A DNA stretch of 64,000 nucleotides from CAG-217 sp963605415 (lineage in GTDB: Bacteria > Bacillota > Clostridia > Oscillospirales > Acutalibacteraceae): contig CAVCUL010000001.1 of assembly GCA_963605415.1 (NCBI GenBank), positions 124,001 through 188,000 of the forward strand, given 5' to 3'. Below, in pieces: positions 18,210 through 26,413 of the stretch. Position 1 is the stretch's first letter, and the number at the start of each line of letters is the position of its first letter. Under the pieces are notes generated by a model. That model was not told where the DNA came from, ran no database searches, and was given only the letters and a program-made list of their open reading frames with translations. A program made the translations under genes and the position numbers.

Positions 18210-18298
18210 GGAGAGGTACCGAAGTGGTCATAACGGAGCGGTCTTGAAAACCGTCGTGTCGCAAGGCACCGTGGGTTCGAATCCCACTCTCTCCGCCA
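18210..18298 (+). tRNA. tRNA-Ser (anticodon TGA)
   Basis: Class II tRNA of 89 bases. Acceptor GGAGAGG/TCTCTCC with G discriminator and encoded CCA; anticodon TGA in CGGTCTTGAAAACCG; a long variable arm (GTCGTGTCGCAAGGCAC) typical of serine tRNAs; T loop TTCGAAT. Confidence 0.96.
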
Positions 18299-18374
18299 TT
18301 CGGTATCACACAAAGAGCATGGCTCTTTGGTTATAAAACTTGACAGCGGTTTCGCACAAGTTACAACTCAGTAT

Positions 18375-18465
18375 GCAGAAGTACTCAAGTTGGTGACGAG
18401 GCGCCCCTGCTAAGGGCGTAGGTCGGGCAACCGGCGCGAGAGTTCGAGTCTCTCCTTCTGCGCCA
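18375..18465 (+). tRNA. tRNA-Ser (anticodon GCT)
   Basis: Class II tRNA of 91 bases. Acceptor GCAGAAG/CTTCTGC, anticodon loop CTGCTAA in the stem GCCC/GGGC, a long variable arm, T loop TTCGAGT and encoded CCA. It is probably cotranscribed with the preceding tRNA-Ser. Confidence 0.95.
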
Positions 18466-18503
18466 AAAGACACTAAGGTTTTTCCTTAGTGTCTTTTCTT
18501 TTT
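18465..18503 (+). terminator. Terminator of the tRNA-Ser unit
   Basis: A perfect 14-bp stem (AAAAGACACTAAGG with CCTTAGTGTCTTTT) and a TTTTT loop, followed by a further T-run, begins at the last base of tRNA-Ser(GCT). Confidence 0.85.
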
Positions 18504-18644
18504 GTCCAAAGTACGTCCCCGGAGAGATGAGAACTCTACCGTCCATCTTTTTGCACAGCACTTCCCCGCTTTCCATATAAAAGCAGGAAATCCCGGCACA
18601 GGTGTACCGGGAAAGTAAAAAGAAAATATAAAATAAGACAAAGG

Positions 18645-18674
18645 AAAAGTCCCAAAGACTTACGCCTTTGGGAC
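18645..18674 (-). terminator. Terminator of the five-tRNA unit
   Basis: A nine-bp perfect stem GTCCCAAAG/CTTTGGGAC followed by TTTT on the minus strand, directly after tRNA-Cys. The bases between this and the tRNA-Ser terminator (18504-18644) hold no gene that I can support. Confidence 0.75.
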
Positions 18675-18676
18675 AT

Positions 18677-18751
18677 TGGAGGCACCACCCAGATTTGAAC
18701 TGGGGCATAAAGGCTTTGCAGGCCTCTGCCTTACCACTTGGCTATGGTGCC
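18677..18751 (-). tRNA. tRNA-Cys (anticodon GCA)
   Basis: Acceptor GGCACCA/TGGTGCC, anticodon GCA in the loop of CCTGCAAAGG, T loop TTCAAAT and encoded CCA after a T discriminator. It is the last gene of the unit Val-Asp-Phe-Gly-Cys. Confidence 0.95.
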
Positions 18752-18791
18752 GGGAAAAGAATGGGCACAATGTAGAATACAAAGTGCCCGA

Positions 18792-18867
18792 TGGAGCGGA
18801 TTACGAGACTCGAACTCGCTACCTCCACCTTGGCAAGGTGGCGCTCTACCAGATGAGCTAAATCCGC
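18792..18867 (-). tRNA. tRNA-Gly (anticodon GCC)
   Basis: Acceptor GCGGATT/AATCCGC, anticodon loop TTGCCAA in the stem CCACC/GGTGG, T loop TTCGAGT and encoded CCA. Confidence 0.96.
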
Positions 18868-18872
18868 AGATA

Positions 18873-18948
<76 letters not shown>

Positions 18949-18953
18949 ACAAA

Positions 18954-19030
18954 TGGCGACCCGGAACGGGCTCGAACCGTCGACCTCCAGCGTGACAGGC
19001 TGGCGTTCTAACCAGCTGAACTACCGGGCC
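18954..19030 (-). tRNA. tRNA-Asp (anticodon GTC)
   Basis: Acceptor GGCCCGG/CCGGGTC (one G-U pair), anticodon loop CTGTCAC in the stem CCAGC/GCTGG, T loop TTCGAGC, G discriminator and encoded CCA. Confidence 0.95.
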
Positions 19031-19035
19031 ATCTG

Positions 19036-19111
19036 TGGTGGAAGTTACAGGGCTCGAACCTGTGACCCTCTGCTTGTAAGGCAGATGCTCTCCCAGCTGA
19101 GCTAAACTTCC
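19036..19111 (-). tRNA. tRNA-Val (anticodon TAC)
   Basis: Acceptor GGAAGTT/AACTTCC, anticodon loop CTTACAA in the stem TCTGC/GCAGA, T loop TTCGAGC and encoded CCA. It is the first gene of the five-tRNA unit. Confidence 0.96.
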
Positions 19112-19140
19112 ACAAGATGTCGCCATCAGCGACGGGTTAT

Positions 19141-19169
19141 ATAATACAATAACTCCCCTGAAAAGTCAA
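19141..19169 (-). promoter_or_regulatory. Promoter of the five-tRNA unit
   Basis: TTGACT (19164-19169) and TATTAT (19141-19146) on the minus strand with a 17-base spacer, 30 bases before tRNA-Val(TAC). Confidence 0.65.
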
Positions 19170-19184
19170 CACCTTTTTTCAATT

Positions 19185-20063
19185 TTATTTAGATTTTTTT
19201 AGAAGATCATTTAACTGCGCCGGGGTGAAGCTGTAAGTCTTGTCGCAGAAGTGGCATTCCACCTGAATATCCTCCCCTGCGTCGATCATCTGGCGCAGCT
19301 CTTCTTCCCCTGCGGTGAGCAAAGCCGTCTCCACCCGCTCCCGGGTGCAGTTGCAGCGATAGGCAATGGGATATTCATCCAGTTTTTCGATTTTCAAGGC
19401 ACCCATAGCCTTGGCGGCCATATCGTCCACCGTCAATCCCTGGGCCAGCATGGTAGTCACCGGCGGGATAGAATCAATGGCTGTCTCAATGGCAGAAATG
19501 GTCTCCTCCGGGCATCCTGGCAGCAACTGAATCAGAAAACCACCGGCGCACTGCACCGTCAGGTCCGGGTTCACCAGCACGCCCAGGGCGCACACAGAGG
19601 GGGTCTGCTCGGACACGGCAAAATAATTGGTAATGTCCTCTGCGATCTCGCCGCTGACAATAGCGGTCTGGCCCACATATGGCTCCTTGAGTCCCACATC
19701 CTTCATTACATACAGATAGCCATCCTTACCTACGGCGCCCCGCACATCCAGCTTGCCCTTATCGTTCAGCGGCAGTTCCACCACCGGGTTTTGCACATAA
19801 CCCCGGGGATTACCCTTGCTGTCCGACACAGCGATCAGCGAGCCTGCCGGTCCGCCGCCGTTTAGGCGCAGGGTCACGCTGTCGTCCGCGCCCTTGAGCA
19901 TATCGCCCATCATAGACGCCGCCGTCAGCAGGCGCCCCAATGCCGCCGTGGTCACGGCAGAGGTGTGGTGGATCTGCTCCGCCCGGGCGGCAATATCCGT
20001 GGTATCCGCCGCCAAAATAAAGGCGCTGCCGTCCTCTGTGATATATCTTACGATCTTACCCAT
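19185..20063 (-). CDS. hslO: Redox-regulated chaperone Hsp33
   Basis: Cytoplasmic holdase chaperone of 292 residues, activated when oxidation releases zinc from four cysteines. The C-terminal redox switch is visible as CNC (in YRCNCTRER) and HFC preceded by EC (in VECHFCDK), matching the CXC...CXXC pattern. The N-terminal core includes LNGGGPAGSLIAVSD and GYVQNP. The start at 20063 (MGKIVRY) follows AAGGAATAAGG; an extension to 20090 would overlap the methyltransferase gene. It lies four bases after that gene in a three-gene set. Confidence 0.94.
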   Translation of the reverse strand: MGKIVRYITEDGSAFILAADTTDIAARAEQIHHTSAVTTAALGRLLTAASMMGDMLKGADDSVTLRLNGGGPAGSLIAVSDSKGNPRGYVQNPVVELPLNDKGKLDVRGAVGKDGYLYVMKDVGLKEPYVGQTAIVSGEIAEDITNYFAVSEQTPSVCALGVLVNPDLTVQCAGGFLIQLLPGCPEETISAIETAIDSIPPVTTMLAQGLTVDDMAAKAMGALKIEKLDEYPIAYRCNCTRERVETALLTAGEEELRQMIDAGEDIQVECHFCDKTYSFTPAQLNDLLKKSK

Positions 20064-20067
20064 GGCC

Positions 20068-20799
20068 TTATTCCTTTCTCCTACAAACATAAAACACCCG
20101 CTGAGTCTCCGGCCCGGGGGCGTCTGTGGTCAACTCCGCATATCGACCCAAAATTTCAAATTCTGAGAGTGCCGCCGTCAGCTGCTGATCGGTGTAAGCC
20201 CGTTCGGTAAAGCTGTCGCTCAAGCGGTCATAGTTCTCGCCGTTATAGAAAAACAGATCGATGAGCACCCGCACCGCCATATCGTCCAGCGCCTCGTTGT
20301 CCCACACCAAATAATAATCTTCTTCATCAAACACGAAAGTCTGCCCCGCCAGCACCTGTTGGTGCTTATAAACGGTGTTCACATCAAACAGGAACAGCCC
20401 GCCGGGGCGCAAATTCTCCGCCACACGGCAAAAGCACGCTTTCACATCGGACAAAGCCGTTAAGTGATTGATACTGTCCAGCAAACACACGCAGGCGTCA
20501 TACTGCGCCGGGGCAGAATATTCTGTCATAGACGCTTGATAAAAGCGGCCGTCCGGGCACTTGCTTTGAGCGACGGTGAGCATATCCGCAGACAGATCCA
20601 CCCCAGTGACCCGGTAGCCCCGCTCCAGCAAACAACGGCTGATACTGCCGGTGCCGCAGGCCAAATCCAGCACCTGCGCTCCCGGTTCTATCCCATATTG
20701 CAAAAAGAAGCCGGAAATGTACGCACTTCTGGCTTCATACTCCACATTTTCCGTCAGGTCGTCATAGACCCGCGCCCAGGCATCATACGGATTCATCAT
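20068..20799 (-). CDS. Class I SAM-dependent methyltransferase
   Basis: 243 residues with a Rossmann-type SAM-binding core: motif I VLDLACGTGSISRCL (about 41-55), the acidic loop GVDLSADML, and LRPGGLFLFDVNT. The N-terminus YDAWARVYDDLTENVEYEA is typical of small-molecule methyltransferases seen next to YerC-type genes in Clostridia. The substrate is unknown. The start ATG-ATG at 20799/20796 overlaps the end of the yerC-like gene by 17 bases and has an AGGG upstream. Confidence 0.88.
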   Translation of the reverse strand: MMNPYDAWARVYDDLTENVEYEARSAYISGFFLQYGIEPGAQVLDLACGTGSISRCLLERGYRVTGVDLSADMLTVAQSKCPDGRFYQASMTEYSAPAQYDACVCLLDSINHLTALSDVKACFCRVAENLRPGGLFLFDVNTVYKHQQVLAGQTFVFDEEDYYLVWDNEALDDMAVRVLIDLFFYNGENYDRLSDSFTERAYTDQQLTAALSEFEILGRYAELTTDAPGPETQRVFYVCRRKE

Positions 20800-21097
20800 T
20801 GCCCTGCTCTTGCCGATCGATCCGCTCAAAGATCTTGTCATACCCGTCGCAACCGTACTGCAATGAACGGTTCACCCGGCTGATGGTGGCGGTAGACGCG
20901 CCGGTCTCGTTGACAATATCCGTATATACGCATTTCTCGGACAGCATCTTTGCCACCACTATGCGCTGGCTGATGGCATTGAGCTCCTGCACGGTGCACA
21001 GATCCTCAAAGAAATCGTAGCACTCCTCCACATTCTCCAGCGCCAGCACAGCCTTAAACAAAAAGTCCAAATTCTTATTATGCAAATTCAGTCCCAT
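20783..21097 (-). CDS. YerC/YecD family TrpR-related DNA-binding protein
   Basis: 104 residues. It resembles the Trp-repressor superfamily, with a helix-turn-helix readable as KMLSEKCVYTDIVNETGASTATISRVNRSL split over about 50-80, and the segment FFEDLCTVQELNAISQR. Family members occur as small predicted regulators; the regulated genes are not known. The start ATG at 21097 is set by GGAGG five bases upstream; TTG at 21109 is inside that ribosome site. It is the first gene of the yerC-methyltransferase-hslO set. Confidence 0.9.
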   Translation of the reverse strand: MGLNLHNKNLDFLFKAVLALENVEECYDFFEDLCTVQELNAISQRIVVAKMLSEKCVYTDIVNETGASTATISRVNRSLQYGCDGYDKIFERIDRQEQGNDESV

Positions 21098-21200
21098 AAT
21101 GGCCTCCAAATTGAAATCTGCAATTATTTTAGCACACTAATGTGTGATAGTAAAGACTAAAAATGCAAATTCTCCGATTTTGTGTTCCCTTTGCGCGGCA

Positions 21201-22532
21201 TTAAAAAGCCACATGGGCAATCAACGCCACCCCGCACAGCAGCGCCGACAAGGGCACATAGACAAAGCGGCCCACATTGTACCACAGCTTGCCGTGTCGC
21301 TTGTCGCTGCCGGTATTTACCGCCGCCATCAAATCCTCTTTCTTCATAATAAAGAACCAGGACACAGCGCCCAAGACTGCTCCGATCGGGATAATATAAA
21401 TAGACACCAAATCCATCCACGGCCCCCACTTGGAGATGGTCTCCATACCGATCCCGGCGCCAAGGCACACCACTGCCAGTATCACCAGCACCGCCTTGCG
21501 ACTCAGTTTTGGGAATCGATGAAGCAAAGACTCCGCCACCGCTTCAAACATGTTTTGCAGCGAGCTGACTCCGGCAAAGATCATGGCTACATACAAAATC
21601 GCCGCAAACAGCCGTCCCAAAGGAATATCCTGCAAAATCTCCGGCAGGGTCACAAATAACAAGCTGGGTCCGGCACCTACATCCAGTCCGTAGGAGAAGC
21701 AGGCAGGAATAATGACCAAGGACGCAACCAGTGCCGCAATGGTGTCAAACACAGCGGTTTGGCGGGCCACGCCCACCACATCTTCTTCCTTAGACAGATA
21801 TGCACCGTAGGCCACCATACCACTGCCGGTGACAGACAGGGAAAAGAAGGCCTGTCCCATGGCACTGATCCAAACCTCCGGATCCTTAAGCACATCCCAG
21901 CGGGGTGTCAGCATAAACCGATACCCCGCTGCCGCTCCGGGCAATAATGCCACACGCACTGCCAGCACCAGGAAGATAATGAAGAACAGCGGCATCATCA
22001 CTTTATTGGTCTTTTCAATACTGTTAGCCCCCAATAGCAGGGTCAGCAGCGTACCCACCACCACGATAATATGGTACGGCACCACGGAAAAATCTTTTGT
22101 AGAGAAAGACTGGAACCAGGTGGCAGTGTCCGCAGTCATTAAAGTACCGGTAACTGAATCCACTAGTGCCTTAAGCACATAGCTGACGATCACCGCATAA
22201 CCGATGGCAATGCACATAGACCCGGCCAGCGGCAGCCAGCCCAGCGTGCGCCCGGCCTTCTCCGCCTTGGAACTACGGGAACGAAAAGCGCAGGCGTAAG
22301 AACCCAAGGTACCGGTACCGGACCAACGACCCACTGCGAATTCCGCAGGCAGTGCAACACAACCGAAAAGCAATACAAACAACAGATAGATCAGCAAAAA
22401 CGCTCCGCCACCGTTCTGACCCATTTTGTTGGGAAAGCCCCACACATTGGCCATGCCCACGGCAGAACCGACAGACGCCAAAATAAAGCCCCATCGGCTG
22501 CCGAAGCGCTTTGCACCTTTTGACTTAGACAT
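21201..22532 (-). CDS. Sodium-dependent transporter, NSS family
   Basis: 443-residue membrane protein with about 11-12 hydrophobic segments. The N-terminus WGFILASVGSAVGMANVWGFP carries the sodium-site unwound helix of the neurotransmitter:sodium symporter family, followed by GGGAFLLIYLL. Bacterial members import amino acids or similar compounds with sodium; the substrate cannot be read here. The start ATG at 22532 has GGGGGA eight bases upstream; the open frame to 22640 lies across the promoter. Confidence 0.9.
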   Translation of the reverse strand: MSKSKGAKRFGSRWGFILASVGSAVGMANVWGFPNKMGQNGGGAFLLIYLLFVLLFGCVALPAEFAVGRWSGTGTLGSYACAFRSRSSKAEKAGRTLGWLPLAGSMCIAIGYAVIVSYVLKALVDSVTGTLMTADTATWFQSFSTKDFSVVPYHIIVVVGTLLTLLLGANSIEKTNKVMMPLFFIIFLVLAVRVALLPGAAAGYRFMLTPRWDVLKDPEVWISAMGQAFFSLSVTGSGMVAYGAYLSKEEDVVGVARQTAVFDTIAALVASLVIIPACFSYGLDVGAGPSLLFVTLPEILQDIPLGRLFAAILYVAMIFAGVSSLQNMFEAVAESLLHRFPKLSRKAVLVILAVVCLGAGIGMETISKWGPWMDLVSIYIIPIGAVLGAVSWFFIMKKEDLMAAVNTGSDKRHGKLWYNVGRFVYVPLSALLCGVALIAHVAF

Positions 22533-22565
22533 ATAAAAATCCCCCATCCTCACGGTCGAGTTTTC

Positions 22566-22595
22566 ATTATAATCGATAACCCCACCGAAAGTCAA
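22566..22595 (-). promoter_or_regulatory. Promoter of the NSS transporter gene
   Basis: TTGACT (22590-22595) and TATAAT (22566-22571) on the minus strand with an 18-base spacer, 33 bases before the start codon. Just upstream, at about 22605-22637, is a GC-rich inverted repeat (CCCTGCCCGG/CCGGGCAGGG) of unclear role. Confidence 0.6.
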
Positions 22596-22676
22596 GAAAT
22601 AGAACACCCTGCCCGGCAGAGCCATACCCGGGCAGGGCACTTTGTCTATTAAAAGTCACAAAACAAGCGGAAAATA

Positions 22677-22721
22677 AAAAAGGAAAAGACCCTGCGGACA
22701 TACATCCGTCAAGGTCTTTCC
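22677..22721 (-). terminator. Terminator after tRNA-Leu
   Basis: An imperfect long stem (AGGAAAGACC against GGGTCTTTTCCT, with an inner GGA/TCC helix) followed by a T6 run on the minus strand begins directly after the encoded CCA. Confidence 0.7.
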
Positions 22722-22806
22722 TGGTGCGAGAGACGGGACTTGAACCCGTACGAGTCACCCCACACGCCCCTCAAACGTGCGCGTCTGCCGATTCCGCCAC
22801 TCTCGC
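22722..22806 (-). tRNA. tRNA-Leu (anticodon GAG)
   Basis: Class II tRNA of 85 bases. Acceptor GCGAGAG/CTCTCGC, anticodon loop TTGAGGG in the stem CACGT/GCGTG (one T-G pair), a variable arm TGGGGTGACTCGTA, T loop TTCAAGT and encoded CCA. Confidence 0.95.
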
Positions 22807-22864
22807 TCAACGCATAGAATTATAGCAAACGCAGCAGGTATTGTCAAGGGCTTTGCCCACATTT

Positions 22865-23521
22865 TCAAAAAAGGCTGGGGATATGGCCGGGGTCGTCAAT
22901 GATGGCCGCCGGGTGCTGGGCGAACAGCTCTCCAAAGGAGCGAAAGCCCCAGGACACGCCAATGGTCTCTATCCCTGCATTGCGCCCGGTGATCATATCC
23001 ACATCGCTATCGCCAAAATACATAGCTTCCTTGGCGCTGCACCCCAGCGCCTCCAGCGCCATACGCACAGTGGTGGGATCCGGCTTCTTGGGCAGATCGT
23101 CCGTGGCGCCGATCACCACATCAAAATAATCTTTGCCAAAGATCTGCGCCACCATGCCACAAGCGGCCTCCGCCGGCTTGTTGGTAACGACGCCCAGGCG
23201 AATGCCCCGGGCCTTCAGATCGTCCAGCGCCTCTTTAATGCCCGGATAGGCATGCGCATGGTCCATCTTGATCGCATTGTACTTCACCTTAAACATCGCG
23301 TAAGCTTCTTCCAGCTGCTCCGGAGAGAGTTGGTGCTCAAAGGCACGCTCCACCAGCTTTTTGGCGCCGCTGCCCACAAACTTTTTATAATCCGCCTGGC
23401 TCCATTTAGGTGTGCGGTCGTACTGCTCCAACACATAGTCCGTAGCCAGCCCCAGGTCGTCAATGGTATTCACCAGCGTGCCGTCCAAATCAAAAATCGC
23501 ACATTTATACTGTGTACTCAA
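22865..23521 (-). CDS. HAD-family phosphatase (phosphoglycolate phosphatase-like)
   Basis: 218 residues. The nucleophile motif FDLDGTLVNT (about 10-19), the VVTNKPAE motif II, the lysine region GKDYFDVVIG and the acidic motif MYFGDSDVDMITGRNAG make the catalytic set complete. Such proteins dephosphorylate phosphoglycolate, pyrophosphate or sugar phosphates; the substrate is not certain. It overlaps the polyamine-binding protein gene by four bases and is the last gene of the potABCD operon. Confidence 0.88.
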   Translation of the reverse strand: MSTQYKCAIFDLDGTLVNTIDDLGLATDYVLEQYDRTPKWSQADYKKFVGSGAKKLVERAFEHQLSPEQLEEAYAMFKVKYNAIKMDHAHAYPGIKEALDDLKARGIRLGVVTNKPAEAACGMVAQIFGKDYFDVVIGATDDLPKKPDPTTVRMALEALGCSAKEAMYFGDSDVDMITGRNAGIETIGVSWGFRSFGELFAQHPAAIIDDPGHIPSLF

Positions 23522-24774
23522 TATAAATCCCTCAAATCCTGTTCTTTATTTTTCCGCGCCTTATGAAGCAATCGGGCGACCGCGGCCAGTACCGCCGCCA
23601 CGCCTACCGCGCCAGATGCCAGATAGATCCGCTGATCCTGGATCTTGCCGTCTGCGGACAGCTGGCCGCTTTTCACCCGAGCCCACAAGTCGTTTTGCAG
23701 TTCCAGAATATTCTGGGGTAAATTGTAAAAATACTGTCCCTTGGGCCACACCTTGGGGTACACCACCGGGTTGCCATACAGAGAATTGCTCTTATCCTGC
23801 CGCACTGCCGTATTGGGCGAAGCATAGTAGATATACTCCTGATTAGCCAGTGCCACCTGCGGCTCTTCCATAAAGTTAATAAACGCCTCGGCGCCTTTTT
23901 TGTTCTGTGTGCACTTAGGCACGCACATGGCGTCATAAAACAGATTGACGCCCTCCTCCGGAAAACAGTAGCCCAGGTCCGGATTGTTATCCAGCATCAG
24001 CAGATAATCGCCGGCGTAGTAGGTAGCAAAGGCGTACTCCCCGCTTTCCATCAGATTAAACACCTCGTCCATTACATACACCGGATGCACCGCATCCTTC
24101 TGCTTGGCCAGCAGCTCCGCCGCCGCATTCCAATCTTCCTCTGAGGTGGTGTTCAAGTCTTGTCCCAGCAGAAACTGCGCCAGGGCAAAGGCGTCTCTGG
24201 AGTTGTTAAACATCAGCACCTTGTCCCGATACTGCGCATCCCACAACACAGACCAACTCTTTGGCGCTTCCTTGACCAGCTTTTTGTTGTAAATCAGCAC
24301 TGTGGTACCCACATTGTAACAAACGGTATATTTCTGCTGGGGGTCAAAATACAGCCCCTTACAATCCGAAGCAATGTACTTGTTATAATTGGGAATGTTG
24401 CTGTAGTCCAAAGGTAACAGCATATTTTCATCCAACAGACGCTGGATCATATAGTCCGAGGGAATAATCACATCATAGGATACACCGCCGCCGGACAGTT
24501 TGGAATACATATTTTCGTTGGACTCAAAATTGGTATAATTGACCGTAGCACCGGTGAGCCGCTCAAATTCCTGCACCACATTCATGGAATCCTCTTGTCC
24601 CTCAGAGATATATTCACCCCAGTTATACACGTTTACCGTGGTGCCTTGCAGCCCCAGGCTTTTGTAATAGGCCTTTTGCTCAGCAGTAAAAGTATCGTCC
24701 TCCGCCGCAAAGGCACAAACCGGCACTGCCAGCAGCACCAGCAGGATCAGCAGGAAAGAAAAACACTTTTTCAT
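23518..24774 (-). CDS. potD: Polyamine-type ABC transporter substrate-binding protein with C-terminal membrane anchor
   Basis: 418 residues. A cleavable signal peptide (1-24, ending CAFA) is followed by a periplasmic-type binding fold with VNVYNWGEYIS and SYDVIIPSDYMIQRL, typical of spermidine/putrescine-binding PotD proteins. Unlike most Gram-positive binding proteins it has no lipobox at the cleavage site. It ends with a hydrophobic helix (about 385-403) and a basic tail instead, so it is probably tethered by its C-terminus. It overlaps both neighbours by four bases. The ligand is inferred from the family and the operon. Confidence 0.88.
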   Translation of the reverse strand: MKKCFSFLLILLVLLAVPVCAFAAEDDTFTAEQKAYYKSLGLQGTTVNVYNWGEYISEGQEDSMNVVQEFERLTGATVNYTNFESNENMYSKLSGGGVSYDVIIPSDYMIQRLLDENMLLPLDYSNIPNYNKYIASDCKGLYFDPQQKYTVCYNVGTTVLIYNKKLVKEAPKSWSVLWDAQYRDKVLMFNNSRDAFALAQFLLGQDLNTTSEEDWNAAAELLAKQKDAVHPVYVMDEVFNLMESGEYAFATYYAGDYLLMLDNNPDLGYCFPEEGVNLFYDAMCVPKCTQNKKGAEAFINFMEEPQVALANQEYIYYASPNTAVRQDKSNSLYGNPVVYPKVWPKGQYFYNLPQNILELQNDLWARVKSGQLSADGKIQDQRIYLASGAVGVAAVLAAVARLLHKARKNKEQDLRDLY

Positions 24775-25592
24775 TGGCGCTCCCCTTTCTCCCGCTTCTC
24801 CGCTCGGGCCTGCATCCAGTTAGACAGGATCAACAACACCAAAATAGTCAGGAACATCAGAAACGACAGGGCGTACATATCCGGCTTCACCCGCTTTTTG
24901 GTCATAGAGAAAATATAAATCGGCAGGGTCTGGAAGCTGGGGCCGTTGGTAAAGTAGCTGATAATAAAATCGTCCAGCGACAGCGTAAAGCTCATCACAC
25001 AGCCGGTGACAATCCCGCTGAGGATTTCCGGAAATACGGTCTTAAAAAACGCCCGCACCGGCTTGCAACCCAAATCCACAGCAGCCTCGTAAATATTCAT
25101 ATCAAACTGGTGCAGCTTAGGAATCACGTTCAATATCACATAAGGCAGACTAAAGGTTACATGAGCGATCAGCAAAGTCCAAAAGCCCAGCACATCGCTG
25201 CGGTGCACCAGCGTTCCGGCAAAGACGAACAGCAGCATCATCGAGATACCGGTAACGATCTCCGGGTTCATCATGGGCACATTGGTCAGCAACATCAACG
25301 AGCGTTTATAGAGCTTACGGCGGCTATTAAAGATACCCACCGCCGCCATCACGCCCAGCAGCGTAGACACCGCTGCAGTACACAATGCCAGCACCACGGT
25401 ATTTTGCAGCGCGTGCATAGCTGCCGCGTTGCTGAACAGCTCCTTGTACCAGTGGGTAGAGAAGCCCTGCAACAGATAGGTGCTGGAGTTACCGTTAAAG
25501 GAGAACAGCCCGATCACCAAAATGGGCGCATATAAAAACACATAGATCAGCGCCTTATAGATCTTGCCGATGGCAGAGGTTTTCCTGTTCAT
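24771..25592 (-). CDS. potC: Polyamine-type ABC transporter permease (PotC)
   Basis: 273 residues and six hydrophobic segments. The EAA-type cytoplasmic loop is visible as YEAAVDLGCKPVRAFFKTVFPEI. Order and overlap (four bases with both neighbours) fit potABCD. It forms the membrane channel together with the next permease upstream. Confidence 0.9.
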   Translation of the reverse strand: MNRKTSAIGKIYKALIYVFLYAPILVIGLFSFNGNSSTYLLQGFSTHWYKELFSNAAAMHALQNTVVLALCTAAVSTLLGVMAAVGIFNSRRKLYKRSLMLLTNVPMMNPEIVTGISMMLLFVFAGTLVHRSDVLGFWTLLIAHVTFSLPYVILNVIPKLHQFDMNIYEAAVDLGCKPVRAFFKTVFPEILSGIVTGCVMSFTLSLDDFIISYFTNGPSFQTLPIYIFSMTKKRVKPDMYALSFLMFLTILVLLILSNWMQARAEKREKGERQ

Positions 25593-26413
25593 ACGATCAC
25601 ACCTCCGTCACTGCTGTCGTCTGCGCCAAAGCGGTTCATCACGCCCAGGCAGATCAAGATCAGCACCATTAGCACCAGGGACAGCGCTGCGCCCAGATTG
25701 TAATTATTGGCGCTTTGGAACTGGGTCTCAATCACATCGCCCACCAGTACCACCTGGCCGCCGCCCAGCTTTTGGGTAATATAAAAGGTGGATACGCAGG
25801 GCACAAACACCATGGTAATGCCGGAGAGAACCCCGGGCAGAGACATAGGCAGTACTACCCGCCGGAACACCTGGCGCCGGCTGCTACCCAAGTCCTCCGC
25901 CGCCTCGATCAGCGAGCCGTCCAGCTTAGACAGCACGGAATAAATAGGCAAGATCATATAGGGCAGGAAATTATAAACCATACCTAAAATCACAGCGCCG
26001 CCGGTATTGATCAGCTTGGCCGGATCCAGCCCCACTGCCGTTAAAATGCTGTTGATCACGCCGGTATCGCCTAAAATGGTCATCCAGCTGTATGTGCGGA
26101 TAAGAAAGTTCATCCACATAGGTAGCATGACCAAAAGCACCACCGTGCGCTGACGCCGGGCCGAGTGCTTGGAGACCAGATAGGCAAAGGGATAGCCCAA
26201 AAACAGGCAAATTACCGTAGCCGCCAGGCCATAAAGCACAGACAGCAAAATGGTAGAGAAATAGGACGGAATCTGGCTCACCGAGTGGAGAGAAAAGGCG
26301 CCGCTGGTGTCCGTAAACGCATAGTAGACCACCATGCAAAGGGGCGCCAGTACAAACAGCACCGCCCAAAGGGCATAGGGCTTGTCCAGCAGTTTACGAC
26401 CCAGATTGCTCAT
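25589..26413 (-). CDS. potB: Polyamine-type ABC transporter permease (PotB)
   Basis: 274 residues, six membrane segments, with the coupling loop IEAAEDLGSSRRQVFRRVVLP. The start ATG at 26413 follows GAGGAGGAGAG and lies inside the end of potA (20-base overlap); the longer open frame to 26506 is only potA in another frame. Confidence 0.9.
   Translation of the reverse strand: MSNLGRKLLDKPYALWAVLFVLAPLCMVVYYAFTDTSGAFSLHSVSQIPSYFSTILLSVLYGLAATVICLFLGYPFAYLVSKHSARRQRTVVLLVMLPMWMNFLIRTYSWMTILGDTGVINSILTAVGLDPAKLINTGGAVILGMVYNFLPYMILPIYSVLSKLDGSLIEAAEDLGSSRRQVFRRVVLPMSLPGVLSGITMVFVPCVSTFYITQKLGGGQVVLVGDVIETQFQSANNYNLGAALSLVLMVLILICLGVMNRFGADDSSDGGVIV

Noticed and set aside
22605..22637. GC-rich inverted repeat CCCTGCCCGG/CCGGGCAGGG upstream of the NSS transporter promoter
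   Set aside because: It has no clear T-run on either strand and lies between a tRNA terminator and a promoter; I cannot assign a function, so it is mentioned only with the promoter.
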